Shown one piece after another: positions 34,069 through 42,448 of a stretch of DNA of 64,000 nucleotides. The position numbers and the translations under genes were made by a program. The notes beneath the pieces are model-generated. The model was not told the DNA's origin and made no database searches. It was given only the letters and a program-made list of their open reading frames with translations. Source of the DNA: an uncultured Mailhella sp. (GTDB taxonomy: Bacteria > Desulfobacterota > Desulfovibrionia > Desulfovibrionales > Desulfovibrionaceae); contig NZ_CALUWY010000005.1 in the NCBI RefSeq assembly GCF_944324615.1, positions 1 through 64,000 of the forward strand, read 5' to 3'. Each line of letters opens with the position of its first letter. Within the stretch, counting starts at the first letter, position 1.

Positions 34069-34404
34069 GTGCAGATTGATACCTTTGTTCAGGACGGTGT
34101 GACCGTCTCCAAAATTTCGGGCCGCATGGACGCCACCACGGTCGCCCAGTTCAACGAGGAATGCCAGAAACTGCTTGCCGCAGGCGCCGGGCGCATCATC
34201 GTCGACCTTGAAGGGCTGGAATACATAAGCTCCGCCGGACTGCGCGGCATTCTCACCATGGGCAAGGCCTGCAAAAGCGCGGGGACCGTGCTGGCCTTCT
34301 GCTCCATGCAGGCCATGGTCGCGGACATGTTCAAGCTTTCCGGCTTCACCTCCATCCTCAAGGTCTACCCCAGCCTCAACGAGGCCCTTGCGGGAATGCG
34401 CTGA
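34069..34404 (+). CDS. STAS-domain anti-sigma-factor antagonist (RsbV/BtrV-like)
   Basis: The product is 111 residues with a GTG start preceded by ACGGAGGA. The single STAS domain has the phosphorylatable serine motif (LEYISSAGLRGILTM, Ser about 58-59). In partner switching the kinase phosphorylates this serine and the PP2C phosphatase removes it. It lies 15 bases after sctR, in the secretion operon. Confidence 0.9.
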   Translation: MQIDTFVQDGVTVSKISGRMDATTVAQFNEECQKLLAAGAGRIIVDLEGLEYISSAGLRGILTMGKACKSAGTVLAFCSMQAMVADMFKLSGFTSILKVYPSLNEALAGMR

Positions 34405-34507
34405 TTCCCGGAGCCGCCGACACTGAAACGTAGCTCTGTGCCCTCCCCCGGGAAGGACAGAATTTTCCGCTTTCGCTCGTCATACCCGCATACCGCAGGA
34501 GGCCGCC

Positions 34508-34933
34508 ATGCCGCAGCTTCATGTTCCGGCGCGACTGGAACAGCTTGCCGCCGTCAACAGCTTTCTTAAAGACAATATACCGGAAAAGTTTCTGCCTCTG
34601 CTCCTCAATCTGGAACTGGTGACGGAAGAACTTCTGGTCAACGTGTTCAGTTACGCCTATCCCGAAGGCGTCACGGGCAATGCGGAAATCGCGCTGAAGG
34701 AAATTTTCTTCGACGGAAGGGAAATGCTCTGCTTTTCCGTAAAGGACGCAGGCGAGCCCTTCAATCCCTTTGCCGAGGCGGCCACGCCGGATCTTTCCCT
34801 TGATACGGAAAGCCGTCCCATCGGGGGGCTGGGCATCTACCTCATCCGCAGCGTCACCACCCATCAGGCCTATTCCCGCGAAGAAGGCCTGAACTGCATC
34901 GACGTCTACTTCGCCCTGCCGGAAGAGGAATAA
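34508..34933 (+). CDS. RsbW/BtrW-like anti-sigma serine kinase
   Basis: The product is 141 residues with a GHKL ATPase fold: N box ELVTEELLVNVFSYAY, G1 box VKDAGEPFNPF, G2 box IGGLGIYLIRS. It is the kinase of the partner-switching module and would bind either the STAS protein or another regulator. GCAGGAGG precedes the ATG. The target in this locus is unknown; no sigma-70-family factor gene is nearby, while the operons have sigma-54 promoters. Confidence 0.88.
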   Translation: MPQLHVPARLEQLAAVNSFLKDNIPEKFLPLLLNLELVTEELLVNVFSYAYPEGVTGNAEIALKEIFFDGREMLCFSVKDAGEPFNPFAEAATPDLSLDTESRPIGGLGIYLIRSVTTHQAYSREEGLNCIDVYFALPEEE

Positions 34934-34935
34934 CC

Positions 34936-35652
34936 GTGCCTGAAAAAAACGGACTGAGAACAACACGCCGCACGGGCATGCTCCGGAGCATTCTGCTTCC
35001 GCTATGGACCCTTGCGCTTTTTCTTGTTCCCTCAGGCCTTCAGGCGGGCGTCATACTTTCGGAAGAAGTGAGCGTTACGGAAACCAGCCTGCTGGAACGA
35101 AAACATACGCAGGAATTTCTCATCGACAGCATGGATGTTTCCAGCCTGTCGCCCTCGGCCCGTCTTCTGGCCCTGCCCCGGCCCATGGTGACGCCGGAAC
35201 TGGCCGGAGCCATGAGCTCGGGCAGGATCCATACCGCTCCGGAAGAATGGCGGCGCATCATAGAAAAGGCGGCAAAGGCCTACAACCTTCCGACCTCGCT
35301 CATTGCTGCGGTGATACGGACGGAATCGGCCTTCCAGGCCCACGCCGTCTCCCCCAAGGGGGCGCGCGGCGCCATGCAGATCATGCCCGAGACGCAGAAG
35401 GAACTGGGGCTGGAAGATCCCTATGACGCCGAAGCCAACGTCATGGCCGGCAGCGCCTACCTCCGCCGTCAGCTCGACCGCTTCGGTTCCCTTGATCTGG
35501 CTCTTGCGGCGTACAACGCCGGTCCGGCCAACGTCATCAAATACGGCGGCGTCCCACCCTTTCCTGAAACACAGGCCTACCTGCGGCAGGTAACGCGTCA
35601 TCAGCAGGAGGAAAACGCCGCCTCAACGCGACGGGAAGACAGCCATGAATAA
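34936..35652 (+). CDS. Secretion-associated lytic transglycosylase
   Basis: The product is 238 residues with GTG start 2 bases after the kinase gene. A signal sequence (LPLWTLALFLVPSGLQAG) precedes a C-terminal SLT domain (AVIRTESAFQAHAVSPKGAR, GAMQIMPETQ, AYNAGPANVI) with the catalytic Glu in TESAF. Such enzymes open peptidoglycan for assembly of the basal body. Confidence 0.9.
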   Translation: MPEKNGLRTTRRTGMLRSILLPLWTLALFLVPSGLQAGVILSEEVSVTETSLLERKHTQEFLIDSMDVSSLSPSARLLALPRPMVTPELAGAMSSGRIHTAPEEWRRIIEKAAKAYNLPTSLIAAVIRTESAFQAHAVSPKGARGAMQIMPETQKELGLEDPYDAEANVMAGSAYLRRQLDRFGSLDLALAAYNAGPANVIKYGGVPPFPETQAYLRQVTRHQQEENAASTRREDSHE

Positions 35653-36655
35653 ACTCCTCACCACCCTCATTGCCGCAAGCCTTGCGGCGCTTCTTCTGGC
35701 AGTCGGCTGCGGAGCATGGCTGTTCTGGCAGTCCTGGGAGGAAGGCAGACGCCTGGAACGGGAAAACCGTGAACTTCTGGCCTCTCTGGAAGCCTCCCGC
35801 ATCCGTCTGGACAACTTCTGCGAGTATCCCATGGATGCCCTCTGCGATGTGGACGGCAACCGGGGTACGGTCAGCGAGGCCATGAGCAGCCTGCCGGAAC
35901 CTCCGGCCGTGCCTTCCGCCCCGCAGGCTGCTCCGGTGGAAAAAAAGGCCGTGCCGGAGGAGAAGGCCCCCGCCCCCGCTCTTTCGGAAAAGTCGGAAAA
36001 GAAGGAAGACGCACCGGAAGGCAGCCATGTGTTTTCCGGAAAAATTTCGGATAAGGGACCGGTGCGGAAGGCAGAAGAAAAAAAGCCGGACGCAGGGAAG
36101 GCAGAGGTGCAGAAGGAAAAGGTGCAGAACACTCCCGCTTCCGCCGCAGCGGCAGCGCCGAAGGAAAAAGCGCACCCGGCAGGCTCCGGTGATTCCCCCG
36201 AAGTACAGAGCGCGCCCGCCCGGGAGCATGCGGCAAAGGCCTCCTCCCCGGAAAAGGCAGAGGCTTCTCTGCCCTTGAAGCAGAATTCCCCGCCTGCCGA
36301 AGCGGCAGCCATTGCGCCTGAAAAGAAAAAAGAAAGCGCCGATCCGAAAAAGGCGCCGAAAAAAACCTGGAGCTCGGTGACCCGGAACGCAGACAGTCTG
36401 ATCTTCCGCCTTGCCGGAGCCGGCGACAGCCTGAAGGCGCAGGGAGAGCTGCGGGAAACGCCGCTCTGCTACGAAGTCACTCTGGAAGGCTCCTGGAAAA
36501 TCAATTCCCGGGTGGTGAAAACCCGGCTGGTGGAAGACATGAAAACGGAATTCCGCCAGGGAAACACCATCATCATCTTCTCCCTTGCCCAAAAGCCCGC
36601 ACATTGCGCGGTGGAACGGGAAGATGCGCGTACCATTTCCGTACGCATACGGTAA
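35645..36655 (+). CDS. Membrane-anchored protein with Lys/Glu/Ala/Pro-rich linker and AMIN-like domain
   Basis: The product is 336 residues. One N-terminal membrane helix (LLTTLIAASLAALLLAVGCG), a short Cys-containing stretch, a low-complexity linker of about 170 residues rich in Lys, Glu, Ala and Pro, and a C-terminal beta domain of about 95 residues (DSLIFRLAGAGDSLKAQG) resembling AMIN domains that bind septal or outer-envelope structures. It overlaps the transglycosylase gene by 8 bases, so both probably act on the cell wall during assembly. No Ysc counterpart is known to me. Confidence 0.6.
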   Translation: MNKLLTTLIAASLAALLLAVGCGAWLFWQSWEEGRRLERENRELLASLEASRIRLDNFCEYPMDALCDVDGNRGTVSEAMSSLPEPPAVPSAPQAAPVEKKAVPEEKAPAPALSEKSEKKEDAPEGSHVFSGKISDKGPVRKAEEKKPDAGKAEVQKEKVQNTPASAAAAAPKEKAHPAGSGDSPEVQSAPAREHAAKASSPEKAEASLPLKQNSPPAEAAAIAPEKKKESADPKKAPKKTWSSVTRNADSLIFRLAGAGDSLKAQGELRETPLCYEVTLEGSWKINSRVVKTRLVEDMKTEFRQGNTIIIFSLAQKPAHCAVEREDARTISVRIR

Positions 36656-36995
36656 CGCCCTCTGCCCGGATACGGCGCCTTCCGGGCGCAAGCCATGCCT
36701 TTCTCCCCGGACAAAGGCCGCGTAAGGCGTGCTTTCTGAAAAAATCGGCCGTGTTCAGGCAGAGCACGGTTCTCCCGCACGCCCCGGAAAGACTGAAGCC
36801 CCGGCAGAGGAGAAACGCCGCCCCCTCTCCCCTGAAAAGGCAAAAACGCTTCCCCGCCTCCCGGAACAGCACGGCAAACTCCACTTCCGGAATATGCCGG
36901 AACATACGGCCTTGCGCCCTTCGGCCGTGCTTTTAAGATACACGGCATCCTTTTCGCGGCGGATCTGCCGGAAAACGATTTTTTGCCGGGAACGT
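36656..36995. other. Intergenic region at the right boundary of the secretion locus
   Basis: No gene, RNA or clear intrinsic terminator is visible. The sequence has the composition of the rest of the chromosome. It separates the rightward operon from a convergent gene. Confidence 0.5.
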
Positions 36996-37550
36996 TCAGG
37001 CTTCTTCTCGGGCCAGCACGATGGCCTCGCCGAGAATGAACATGACCTGCGCCGTGGCCTGCAGGAAAAGCATGGCCTCTTCCGGCTGCCTGTCCTTGAC
37101 CGCACCGCTCATGGCGGCAAGGGCCATGATGCTCCAGCTGCCCTTGATGCAGGCCGCGAGGCGGTCGCCTTCCGGACTTCCTCCGGGAATGCCCGCAAGT
37201 TCCAGCGCCGTGTCGTCCAGATATTTCATGCCGCGTTCCCGGGACAGCAGCACGAAAAGGTTGCTTCTGAGCAGCTCTTCCCCTACGGCGTTCCACAGAT
37301 GGGCGGCCGCCGCCCCCGCAAAACAGCAGGAACCCAGCACGGCCAGAGGCTCCACATGATCGTACAGGGAATGGTATTCCCTGACGCAGTGCTCAAAAAA
37401 GGAACGCACAAAACCGGACAGTTCGGGAATACTGCGCACGGAATCCTTCAAAAAGCCCGTTTTCACGGCCTCCTGCGCAAGAATATTCTGAAGCCCGTTC
37501 CTGTATTCCGCAACCGCTTTAAGAATTTCTCTGTCCTTGTCGCCTTCCAT
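36996..37550 (-). CDS. Uncharacterised helical protein
   Basis: The product is 184 residues, starting at ATG 37550 with AGGAGG 6 bases upstream. It is mostly helical, with a moderately hydrophobic central stretch (LGSCCFAGAAAAHLWNAVG) and a C-terminal one (MLFLQATAQVMFILGEA); no signal peptide or catalytic motif is seen. I do not recognise the family. It lies convergent to the secretion operon and could be an accessory gene or the first unrelated neighbour. Confidence 0.6.
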   Translation of the reverse strand: MEGDKDREILKAVAEYRNGLQNILAQEAVKTGFLKDSVRSIPELSGFVRSFFEHCVREYHSLYDHVEPLAVLGSCCFAGAAAAHLWNAVGEELLRSNLFVLLSRERGMKYLDDTALELAGIPGGSPEGDRLAACIKGSWSIMALAAMSGAVKDRQPEEAMLFLQATAQVMFILGEAIVLAREEA

Positions 37551-37977
37551 GTACGGCCTCCTCTTCCATGAGTCTTTGCAGGCAAGGAAAACTAGCAGCA
37601 AGCCGGGAGCATTTCAAGAGCGCCGACTCCCGGTTTCCGGCACAAGGAGGCGGGCCGCCCGGCCATGCGGATGTTCTCAGGCGGAGAGCGGCGTATCCGC
37701 TGCCGCTCTCCCTATTCCACAAAGCGGGCGTCACGCTTGGCAGGCAGGGAAAAAAACGCTAGTACAGTGCTGCCGGGCAAGCCTCTGCGCACGGAATGCG
37801 CCGCTTCTTTTCCGATGGTCACGGCAGCGCCTGCCCTCTGCGGCGGCTGAACTTCTGCGCGTATGCCGGGCGACGTGCTTCCCCCTGTGCACAAAAACGC
37901 TCTCTCTGCCCGGATACGCCTTTTTCCGGCAAACCTGGGCCCGCCCTTCGGCGGGACCTGCAATCTGCGAGGTTTCT
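37551..37977. other. Divergent intergenic region
   Basis: It separates the minus-strand helical protein from the plus-strand hydrolase. Open frames here are short and Arg/Ala-rich without ribosome binding sites. No clear promoter or repeat could be identified apart from an imperfect GC-rich repeat near 37940-37955. Confidence 0.4.
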
Positions 37978-38580
37978 ATGAAAATTTTTCATTTCTTCGG
38001 TGATTCCGTCACCCTCGGCGTGAACGACGCCCCCGCCGGGGGCTGGGTGGCAAGGCTGGCCGGCAAGGCGGCTGCCGCCGGTCTGCAGGTGCCGCCGGAC
38101 ACCTTTTACAACATGGGCGTCCGCAGGCACTCCAGCGCCATGATCCGGGAACGCTGGGAAAGGGAATTTCAGGCCCGGACCATAGAGGGCGTCCCCTCCT
38201 TCCTTCTCTTCTGCTTCGGCACGGTGGATATGGCTGCGCCCAGGGGGTCCGTCAACATTCCTGTGGGAGAATCCGCCGCCAATGCCCGCGACATTCTGCA
38301 GAAGGCGAAGGAATACGGTGCCGTGGCCATGATAAGCGCCCCTCCCGTGAAGGACAGGGAACACTGTGCACGCCTTGAAAGCCTCTGCACGGCCTATGCC
38401 TCCGTGTGCGCGGCCGTGGATGTGCCCTTCATCGACATCTTCCACCCCCTTCTGGAAGCAGGTTATGTCGACGATCTTTCCGACGGGGTGCACCCCGGTG
38501 CGGCAGGCAACGAAATGATCGCCGACGCCCTCATGCAGGCCGCTCCCCTGAAGGACTGGTTCCGTAAGAACGAAAATTAA
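37978..38580 (+). CDS. SGNH/GDSL-family hydrolase
   Basis: The product is 200 residues with the block I GDS motif at the N-terminus (FFGDSVTLGVND), a glycine/asparagine-type block (YNMGVRRHSS), a middle FCFGTVDMA in place of the usual GxND, and the block V DGVHPGAAGNEMIADAL carrying the Asp-His pair. GCGAGGT lies upstream of the ATG. It lacks a signal peptide, so it acts in the cytoplasm, probably on an ester. Confidence 0.85.
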   Translation: MKIFHFFGDSVTLGVNDAPAGGWVARLAGKAAAAGLQVPPDTFYNMGVRRHSSAMIRERWEREFQARTIEGVPSFLLFCFGTVDMAAPRGSVNIPVGESAANARDILQKAKEYGAVAMISAPPVKDREHCARLESLCTAYASVCAAVDVPFIDIFHPLLEAGYVDDLSDGVHPGAAGNEMIADALMQAAPLKDWFRKNEN

Positions 38581-38583
38581 TGC

Positions 38584-38612
38584 TTGACAGAACAGGCTGC
38601 TGCCTATAGATT
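38584..38612 (+). promoter_or_regulatory. Promoter of tRNA-Glu
   Basis: TTGACA (38584-38589) and TAGATT (38607-38612) with a 17-base spacer lie just upstream of the tRNA at 38636. TATAGA two bases earlier is an alternative -10. Confidence 0.65.
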
Positions 38613-38635
38613 GCAACACGTCGAGCAAACGACAC

Positions 38636-38711
38636 GTCACCATCGTCTATCCGGTTAGGACAGAGGCCTCTCAAGCCTCCAAGACGGGTTCAAATCCCGT
38701 TGGTGACACCA
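38636..38711 (+). tRNA. tRNA-Glu (anticodon CTC)
   Basis: A 76-base cloverleaf: 7-base-pair acceptor stem (GTCACCA with TGGTGAC), anticodon stem GAGGC/GCCTC around loop CTCTCAA giving anticodon CTC, T-arm with GGTTCAAATC, and an encoded 3' CCA. It reads GAG codons. Confidence 0.95.
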
Positions 38712-38720
38712 GAGAATACA

Positions 38721-38767
38721 AAAAGAAGGCTTTTCGATGCCAACCCATCGAAAAGCCTTCTTTTTTA
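38721..38767 (+). terminator. Intrinsic terminator after tRNA-Glu
   Basis: A perfect 17-base-pair stem (38723-38739 with 38746-38762), 6-base loop and a run of T residues. Confidence 0.9.
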
Positions 38768-38793
38768 TCTTTTATGCGATTCCATGCGGCCCC

Positions 38794-38838
38794 GGTACCC
38801 TTTGCTCAGACCACAAATAAGGGTACCGTCAGGGGTAC
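38794..38838. repeat. GGTACC-centred inverted repeat downstream of tRNA
   Basis: GGTACCCTT (38794-38802) and AAGGGTACC (38819-38827) form an inverted repeat, followed by a third partial copy GGGGTAC (38832-38838). Clustered short repeats just past a tRNA 3' end resemble integrase arm sites, but no integrase gene is present. Confidence 0.4.
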
Positions 38839-39332
38839 AGAACCTGCTGTCAACAACATCCGTAACGTATCTATGAAATCTGGCTCCCGTTGCCGGCACC
38901 GGAGCAGAAAAAGGCCTCATGAGGAAACATCCTTATGAGGCCTTCCTGCTGTATGTCGTTTTCCCCGCCTCTGCAGAGACAGGGCGCACATCCGGCCGGT
39001 TCCGCCCCGGAGAGGATAAGCCCGGGCGCTCAACAATGGAACGCAGGCACGGCAGAGCTGAAAAAAGCATCAGCCTGCGCAGCCTGAACATACCGGGCAT
39101 CCCGCTGTTTCCGCCTCCTTCTGCCGGAAAGCCAGGCTTTCTTCCCCCTCAAAAAGCCTGTGCTGCGAACCTGCGCCCCGGTTCACGGGCTTTTTTGCCT
39201 CAGTATGCCTTCTATACGGCATACCCGGGATGAGGCGGGACGGAATGTTCCCCGGGCTTGCAAAAAAATGTTTCCTCTCTGCCGGGAAAACTTGTCTGCC
39301 CGGCGCTCCACCCTTTCCTGAGCGGAGAGCGC
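38839..39332. other. Intergenic region with a hairpin, no gene seen
   Basis: A 14-base-pair stem with one wobble (38911-38924 with 38931-38944), flanked by a T-rich stretch on the minus strand, may be a terminator for an absent or decayed gene. Nothing else is supported here. Confidence 0.45.
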
Positions 39333-39366
39333 AAAAAAAACGGCACGACCCGAAAGCCGTGCCGTC
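39333..39366 (-). terminator. Intrinsic terminator of ssb
   Basis: Read on the minus strand, arms CGGCAC and GTGCCG enclose a GC-rich loop with further pairing and are followed by a run of eight T residues. It lies about 50 bases past the ssb stop. Confidence 0.85.
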
Positions 39367-39416
39367 ACAGGCATACTGCTCTGCCGAAAGCCTCTGCTTC
39401 CGGCACAAACGCTGTC

Positions 39417-39917
39417 CTAGAAGGGAATATCGTCCATGGTGCTCGCTTCCGAGGGGAAGGCGGGGCCCAGGTCTTCGTAGCTGTCCTGCTGGGGAGCCTG
39501 GCGACGCTGAGGCGCGGGGCGGGAAGCCTGCGCCGGACGGGGCGCGGCCTGGCGGGGAGCATAGCCGTCGCCGTCCATGGGAGCGGAAGCGTTGCGGCGA
39601 TCCAGGAACTGCACGCGGTCGGCGCGGATTTCCGTGGTGTAACGGTCCTGCCCGTTCTGATCCTGCCACTTGCGGGTGGAAAGCTTGCCTTCCACATAAA
39701 CAAGGCTGCCCTTGCGCAGGTACTGATTGCAGTTTTCCGCCGCACGCTGGAACACCACGATGCGATGCCATTCCGTGCGCTCCACGCGGTTGCCGTCCTT
39801 ATCGGTATATGATTCATCCGTGGCGACGCGCAGGGTGGTCACCGGGGAACCGCTCTGGGTATAGCGCAGTTCGGGGTCGGCCCCAAGGTGGCCGATGATC
39901 ATGACTTTATTCAGCAT
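39417..39917 (-). CDS. ssb: Single-stranded DNA-binding protein
   Basis: The product is 166 residues. The N-terminal OB fold ([38 protein letters not shown]) is followed by a Gln/Pro/Arg-rich linker and the acidic tip DDIPF that binds partner proteins. Start at 39917 chosen by comparison with the universal SSB N-terminus. Confidence 0.97.
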   Translation of the reverse strand: MLNKVMIIGHLGADPELRYTQSGSPVTTLRVATDESYTDKDGNRVERTEWHRIVVFQRAAENCNQYLRKGSLVYVEGKLSTRKWQDQNGQDRYTTEIRADRVQFLDRRNASAPMDGDGYAPRQAAPRPAQASRPAPQRRQAPQQDSYEDLGPAFPSEASTMDDIPF

Positions 39918-40145
39918 GGAAAAGAATCCTTCTTGCTCCAAAGGGTGAAAACGGGGGAGGCACTGCGGCTCTCATACGAGGTCAACATAGACCGAATGCC
40001 CATGGAACACAAGAAAAAACCTGCCGGAGCCTCCCTCCGCCCGGGTCCCTTCCATGCGCGGCACTCCTCTGCAACGCCCTCCTTCTGTCCGTTTCTTTTT
40101 TCCGCGCTCTTTTCCGGCCGGGGCCGGGGAGCGCCTCTGCTGCAT

Positions 40146-40163
40146 ACAATTTTACATAATTGT
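40146..40163. repeat. AT-rich palindrome upstream of the aminotransferase gene
   Basis: ACAATT-ttacat-AATTGT is an 18-base interrupted palindrome in an otherwise GC-rich 450-base gap between ssb (39917) and the aminotransferase (40371). It could be an operator, but it lies about 80 bases upstream of the best promoter. Confidence 0.35.
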
Positions 40164-40229
40164 CACTCTTTCCTCGCACAAAAACAGCGGGAAAACTTGC
40201 CGGATACACAAATTCCCCCATTCCGGGAC

Positions 40230-40258
40230 TTGACGAGTACGCCGTACAATGCCAGAAT
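40230..40258 (+). promoter_or_regulatory. Putative promoter of the branched-chain aminotransferase gene
   Basis: TTGACG (40230-40235) and CAGAAT (40253-40258) have a 17-base spacer. The predicted leader of about 105 bases contains a small inverted repeat TACACG/CGTGTA (40332-40349). Confidence 0.45.
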
Positions 40259-40370
40259 TTTCCGAAAGTGTATCTCGCCGCAGGGTCACCCCGGCGGAAA
40301 CGAAGGCTCCCGACCACAAGGCCGGTCCCTATACACGCAATCTCGTGTACGCTGTCAGGAGATGTGTACC

Positions 40371-41396
40371 ATGGAAAAGAAGAATCTGGATTGGGCAAAT
40401 CTGAGCTTTAGCTACATGAAGACCGACAAGCGCTTCGTGTCCAACTACAAGGACGGGGCCTGGGATGACGGTCTGCTTACCGATGACGACAAGGTCGTCA
40501 TTACCGAGTGCGCCGGCGTACTCCAGTATTCCCAGTCCTGCTTTGAAGGCCTGAAGGCCTACACCACCGAAGACGGTCATGTGGTCTGCTTCCGTCCCGA
40601 CCTCAACGGTCAGCGCATGGAAGATTCCTGCCGCCGCCTGGAAATGCCGGTTTATCCCACCGAACGTTTTGTGAACGCCGTGGTGGAAACCGTGAAGGCC
40701 AACCTCGCCTGGGTGCCTCCCTACGGTTCCGGCGCGACCCTGTACATCCGCCCCTACATGTTCGCCAGCTCCGCCGTCATCGGTGTGAAGCCCGCTGAAG
40801 AATATCAGTTCCGCATTCTCGTCACCCCCGTGGGCCCCTACTTCAAGGGCGGCGCCAAGCCCATCGTCATCCGCGTGAGTGATTTCGACCGCGCCGCGCC
40901 CCATGGCACCGGCCACATCAAGGCCGGTCTGAACTATGCCATGAGCCTGCATGCCATCATGGACGCTCATCGTCAGGGCTATGCGGAAAACATGTACCTC
41001 GATCCTGCGACCCGTACCAAGGTTGAGGAAACCGGCGGTGCAAACTTCATCTTCATCACCAGGGACGGCAAGCTCGTCACTCCCAAGAGTGCCAGCATTC
41101 TGCCTTCCATCACCCGTCGTTCCCTCCTCTATGTGGCTCAGCACTACCTGGGCATGGAAGTGGAAGAACGCGAAGTGCCCCTGGCCGAAGTGCCTTCCTT
41201 CGCGGAAGTGGGTCTGTGCGGCACCGCCGCCGTCATCTCGCCCGTGGGCAAGATCGTGGACCACGACAAGGAAATCATCGTGCCTTCCGGCATGGACAAC
41301 ATGGGCCCCGTGCTCAGCAAGCTGTATGACACGCTCACCGGCATACAGATGGGCCGCATCGAAGCCCCCGAAGGCTGGATCAAGCGCATTGCCTGA
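40371..41396 (+). CDS. ilvE: Branched-chain amino acid aminotransferase
   Basis: The product is 341 residues of the fold-IV, BCAT type II kind. SQSCFEGLKAYTTEDG and RPYMFASS are family motifs, the PLP lysine is K184 in HIKAGLNYA, and VEETGGANFIFI contains the conserved Glu-Thr-Gly segment. It interconverts Leu, Ile, Val and their keto acids with glutamate. CAGGAG lies 9 bases before the ATG. Monocistronic, with its own terminator. Confidence 0.95.
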   Translation: MEKKNLDWANLSFSYMKTDKRFVSNYKDGAWDDGLLTDDDKVVITECAGVLQYSQSCFEGLKAYTTEDGHVVCFRPDLNGQRMEDSCRRLEMPVYPTERFVNAVVETVKANLAWVPPYGSGATLYIRPYMFASSAVIGVKPAEEYQFRILVTPVGPYFKGGAKPIVIRVSDFDRAAPHGTGHIKAGLNYAMSLHAIMDAHRQGYAENMYLDPATRTKVEETGGANFIFITRDGKLVTPKSASILPSITRRSLLYVAQHYLGMEVEEREVPLAEVPSFAEVGLCGTAAVISPVGKIVDHDKEIIVPSGMDNMGPVLSKLYDTLTGIQMGRIEAPEGWIKRIA

Positions 41397-41475
41397 TCTT
41401 CCGGCATAACGGCGCGGCGCCCGGCGGGCCCGCGCGTGCCGTGCTGAACCGGCTTCATCCGCCAGCCGCAACAGG

Positions 41476-41508
41476 AAAGGCCCCCCGCTTATGCGGGAGG
41501 CCTTTTTT
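41476..41508 (+). terminator. Intrinsic terminator after ilvE
   Basis: Stem AAGGCC..CCGC paired with GCGGG.GGCCTT closing a short loop, followed by six T residues. Confidence 0.9.
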
Positions 41509-41706
41509 GTTCTTCACGGTACGGGGGATTCCGCCGCCCGGCCTTCCCATGGCCGCAGAGGCGGAACACCGTATGCAAAGGAAGAGGCCGTCCTCTCTGC
41601 CGGAAGAGGGCCTCTTCCCGGCATGCGCAGTTTCCTGCACGGCGGAGGCAGACGCGCGTCGACGCGGGCGGAAGAACACGCCGCCCGACGGAATCTTCAG
41701 ACCCGG

Positions 41707-42132
41707 TTAATATTCGCAGAAAAATTCCAGGCTTTCCCCGGCAGGGCCGGTGCAGAAGCCGTTGCGCAGGCGGAAAGACTTCGTCGGTCTCCCGCCGCCG
41801 CAGGTCTCTTCCTCGGCCTGCACGCTGTCCGCCGGGCGGGAAAGGGTGCAGCCTGCGGCTATGCAGCGTTCCAGCATGGCGTCCACCTCTTCAGGGCGTT
41901 CCACCTGAAGCGCGATATGGGAAAACACGCCCGTACCCGTGCCTTCCGCACCGAAAACGATTTCCAGAATGCTGTTGCCGAAATCCAGCATGGTGATATG
42001 TCTCGCCCCTCTGGACCAGGTACGCAAAAGCGGCAGGCCGATGACATCCTTGTAAAACGCCACCGTCCTGTCATACGTTTCCCTGTCCTGAATGGCCATG
42101 GCCACATGATGCAGCCTTCCGCATCCGCTCAT
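41707..42132 (-). CDS. VOC-family (glyoxalase-like) protein
   Basis: The product is 141 residues starting at ATG 42132 (GGGAGG upstream). Two beta-alpha-beta-beta-beta halves: LHHVAMAIQDRETYDRTVAFY with DFGNSILEIV, and FSHIALQVERPEEVDAML with GESLEFFCEY. His and Glu residues fit the metal site of the vicinal oxygen chelate fold. Substrate is unknown; the family includes lactoylglutathione lyase and methylmalonyl-CoA epimerase. Confidence 0.8.
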   Translation of the reverse strand: MSGCGRLHHVAMAIQDRETYDRTVAFYKDVIGLPLLRTWSRGARHITMLDFGNSILEIVFGAEGTGTGVFSHIALQVERPEEVDAMLERCIAAGCTLSRPADSVQAEEETCGGGRPTKSFRLRNGFCTGPAGESLEFFCEY

Positions 42133-42448
42133 ACCAACCTCCCGCTCCTTCCGAAGCTGATCGAATTTTTCCCGGCTTCCGACGGGCAGCCGCCGGAACC
42201 GCGCCGCTTCCGCATGTGGCCGCGCCCTGCGGCAACGGCCGGACATGCGAAGAGAAGTTTTTCCTTTTTCTGAATACACGCCGCGCGGCACGCCATGCCG
42301 CAACGCTGCGGCAAGCCTTTAATGCCTTCGGGGGCCTCAGGTATCCTTTCCGCACGGCATGGAACAGAACGCATGCGCAGGATCATGCCTTCCGCTCCCG
42401 TGCCTCATCCCTGCACGAAGGTGCAGAACAAAAAAGGCCGCGAAAAGT
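42133..42448. other. Intergenic region, no gene seen
   Basis: Only short frames without ribosome binding sites are present. No hairpin with a T tract was found for the gene ending at 42449. Confidence 0.4.
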
